Shown here in pieces: positions 4,406 through 5,328 of a stretch of 5,328 bases of DNA. Below the pieces are notes generated by a model. The model searched no databases and was not told the DNA's origin. It saw only the letters and a program-made list of their open reading frames with translations. The stretch's first letter is position 1, and each line of letters starts with the position of its first letter. Both the position numbers and the translations under genes were made by a program. The DNA lies in assembly GCA_028866355.1 (NCBI GenBank), contig JAGWIH010000172.1, positions 1 through 5,328 of the forward strand, in the 5' to 3' direction. The stretch comes from Alphaproteobacteria bacterium (lineage in GTDB: Bacteria; Pseudomonadota; Alphaproteobacteria; ATCC43930; CGMCC-115725).

Positions 4406-5278
4406 ATGTCGTGTGTTCACATGCTGATGGGCCTGCTGCGCCATATCCGCGCCTGTAACACCTGGGAGCCGGCGAACTTTCTGCCGCTGCTGCATGACGG
4501 CGTGCGTCTGGGGCTCGTGCGGCGCGACAACGCCGAACAGCTGCGGCGCTTCCCCAAGGTGTTCGACGTCGGCAGCGCGACGGTGCGGATCGTCGCCAAC
4601 GGCGGCCGTGCCGAGCTGACCGCGCGCATCGACGAGACCATCGAGACGCTGGTGGCGCATGGCGTCCTCGCCAAGTACCGGCACGAATATTTCGCCGTCG
4701 CGTCGCGCTGGGGCGCGGCGCCGCGTTTCGATCTCGACCGCGGCGCGGTGCCGTTCTTCGGCGCGCGCTCGTATGGCGTGCATCTCAACGGCTGGCGGCG
4801 CGACGGCGGCGCGCTGAAGCTGTGGATCGGCCGGCGGGCGGCCGACAAGATCGTGGCGCCCGACAAGCTCGACAACCTGGTCGCCGGCGGCATCGGCCGC
4901 GATCACGGCGTCGCCGAAACGCTGCTCAAGGAAGGCGAGGAAGAAGCGGCGATGCCGCACGCGCTCACGGCGCGCGCCAAGGCGGCGGGCGCGATCTCCT
5001 ATCGTATGGGCATGCCCGACGGTCTGCGCGATGACGTATTGTTCGTTTACGACATAGAAACCCCGAAGGATTTCACGCCGCGCAACACCGATGGCGAGAT
5101 CGTGTCCTTCGCGCTCATGGATGCGAACGAAGTCGTCGCGCGGGTGCGCGATACCGACGATTTCAAATTCAACGTCAATCTGGTCATCATCGATTTCGCG
5201 CTGCGTCACGGCGTCATCGAGCCGGACGATCCCGCGTATCTCGATCTCGTCACCGGCCTGCGCCGGCCGATCGATTAG
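4406..5278 (+). CDS. DUF4743 / Nudix hydrolase, related to thiamine-diphosphate-analogue pyrophosphatases
   Basis: The 290-aa product has the two-part layout of eukaryotic and bacterial DUF4743-Nudix proteins. Residues about 8-115 are the DUF4743 part (LLRHIRACNTW near the start), and about 120-285 the Nudix domain: SYGVHLNGW (122-130), LWIGRRAADK (139-148), DKLDNLVAGG (153-162), a Nudix box at 161-183 and the tail FKFNVNLVIIDF (253-264). In the box Glu176, Glu179 and Glu180, the metal ligands, are present; His167 and Lys175 stand where the generic consensus has Glu and Arg. Relatives (the Nudix part of fission yeast Tnr3, yeast YJR142W, Arabidopsis NUDT20/24) hydrolyse oxidised, toxic forms of thiamine diphosphate; the same role here is an inference. 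ATG 4406 is chosen because GGCGG lies five bases upstream; ATGs at 4421 and 4427 are possible and closer to usual family starts. Its stop overlaps the next gene's ribosome site. Confidence 0.88.
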   Translation: MSCVHMLMGLLRHIRACNTWEPANFLPLLHDGVRLGLVRRDNAEQLRRFPKVFDVGSATVRIVANGGRAELTARIDETIETLVAHGVLAKYRHEYFAVASRWGAAPRFDLDRGAVPFFGARSYGVHLNGWRRDGGALKLWIGRRAADKIVAPDKLDNLVAGGIGRDHGVAETLLKEGEEEAAMPHALTARAKAAGAISYRMGMPDGLRDDVLFVYDIETPKDFTPRNTDGEIVSFALMDANEVVARVRDTDDFKFNVNLVIIDFALRHGVIEPDDPAYLDLVTGLRRPID

Positions 5279-5281
5279 GAG
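5277..5281 (+). promoter_or_regulatory. Ribosome binding site overlapping the Nudix stop codon
   Basis: AGGAG begins inside the TAG stop (5276-5278) and is six bases before the ATG at 5288. Ribosomes finishing the Nudix gene would sit on it, so the two genes are likely translationally coupled in one operon. Confidence 0.6.
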
Positions 5282-5287
5282 TCGCCC

Positions 5288-5328
5288 ATGCTGATCGAAT
5301 GCCGCGAGTGCCGGGGCAAGGTGAGCAC
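5288..5328 (+). CDS. Zinc-ribbon-like protein, N-terminal fragment
   Basis: Thirteen complete codons are visible before the window ends, giving MLIECRECRGKVS. Cys5 and Cys8 form a CxxC knuckle, and the sequence resembles the start of small zinc-ribbon proteins that continue with a second Cys pair (typically a CPxCG motif). That second half is outside the window. The good ribosome site and the 9-base gap to the Nudix stop support a real gene co-expressed with it. Function cannot be judged from this fragment. Confidence 0.6.
   Translation, partial: MLIECRECRGKVS

Noticed and set aside
4262..5209. Upstream extension of the lipoprotein frame, making a 395-aa reverse-strand protein
   Set aside because: The extension is antisense to the Nudix gene. 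The lipoprotein signal peptide and its GGAGG site mark a start at 4261, so the upstream frame is only a lack of stop codons in GC-rich DNA.

Overview
The window is a dense, GC-rich stretch of bacterial chromosome that most resembles an alphaproteobacterium. The evidence is the codon use (G or C in most third positions) and the close match to alphaproteobacterial housekeeping proteins. The gene order also fits: small twin-transmembrane protein, PduO-type cobalamin adenosyltransferase, etfB, etfA, 3-hydroxybutyryl-CoA dehydrogenase, an order I associate with Rhizobiales-like and Rhodospirillales-like genomes. The order-level placement is an inference; there is no rRNA or other marker here.

Layout. 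Bases 1-78 are the C-terminal end of a small membrane protein, followed 9 bases later by a cob(I)alamin adenosyltransferase (88-636). A 122-bp gap (637-758) holds GC-rich stem-loops, a weak promoter-like pair and a near-perfect 18-bp palindrome. Next come etfB (759-1508), etfA (1508-2452, 1-nt overlap) and hbdA (2466-3356, 13-nt gap), which look like one operon. An 87-bp gap (3357-3443) contains a weak-stem plus T6 terminator candidate, a promoter candidate and a strong hairpin. It leads into a TTG-started HNH-family protein (3444-4007). That gene converges on a small lipoprotein gene on the minus strand (4022-4261), with 14 bp between the stop codons. Divergent from the lipoprotein is a DUF4743/Nudix hydrolase (4406-5278), and its stop codon overlaps the ribosome binding site of a zinc-ribbon-like gene cut off by the window end (5288-5328).

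How the genes work together. EtfAB is the FAD/AMP-containing electron acceptor for acyl-CoA dehydrogenases and passes electrons to the quinone pool through ETF dehydrogenase. HbdA catalyses the NAD-linked step on 3-hydroxyacyl-CoA that follows dehydrogenation and hydration in short-chain beta-oxidation, and it also connects to poly-3-hydroxybutyrate and acetoacetyl-CoA metabolism. The adenosyltransferase makes adenosylcobalamin, the cofactor of acyl-CoA mutases such as methylmalonyl-CoA mutase, so the left half has an acyl-CoA theme. The right half (HNH, lipoprotein, Nudix, zinc ribbon) shows no clear shared pathway.

I saw no mobile element, CRISPR array, tRNA, rRNA or phage gene, and nothing that amounts to a new multi-gene system. 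The points worth checking are small: a candidate operator upstream of etfBA, a GC-only inverted repeat that could mask the Nudix start site, a Nudix box that departs from the generic consensus, and the uncharacterised lipoprotein and HNH protein.
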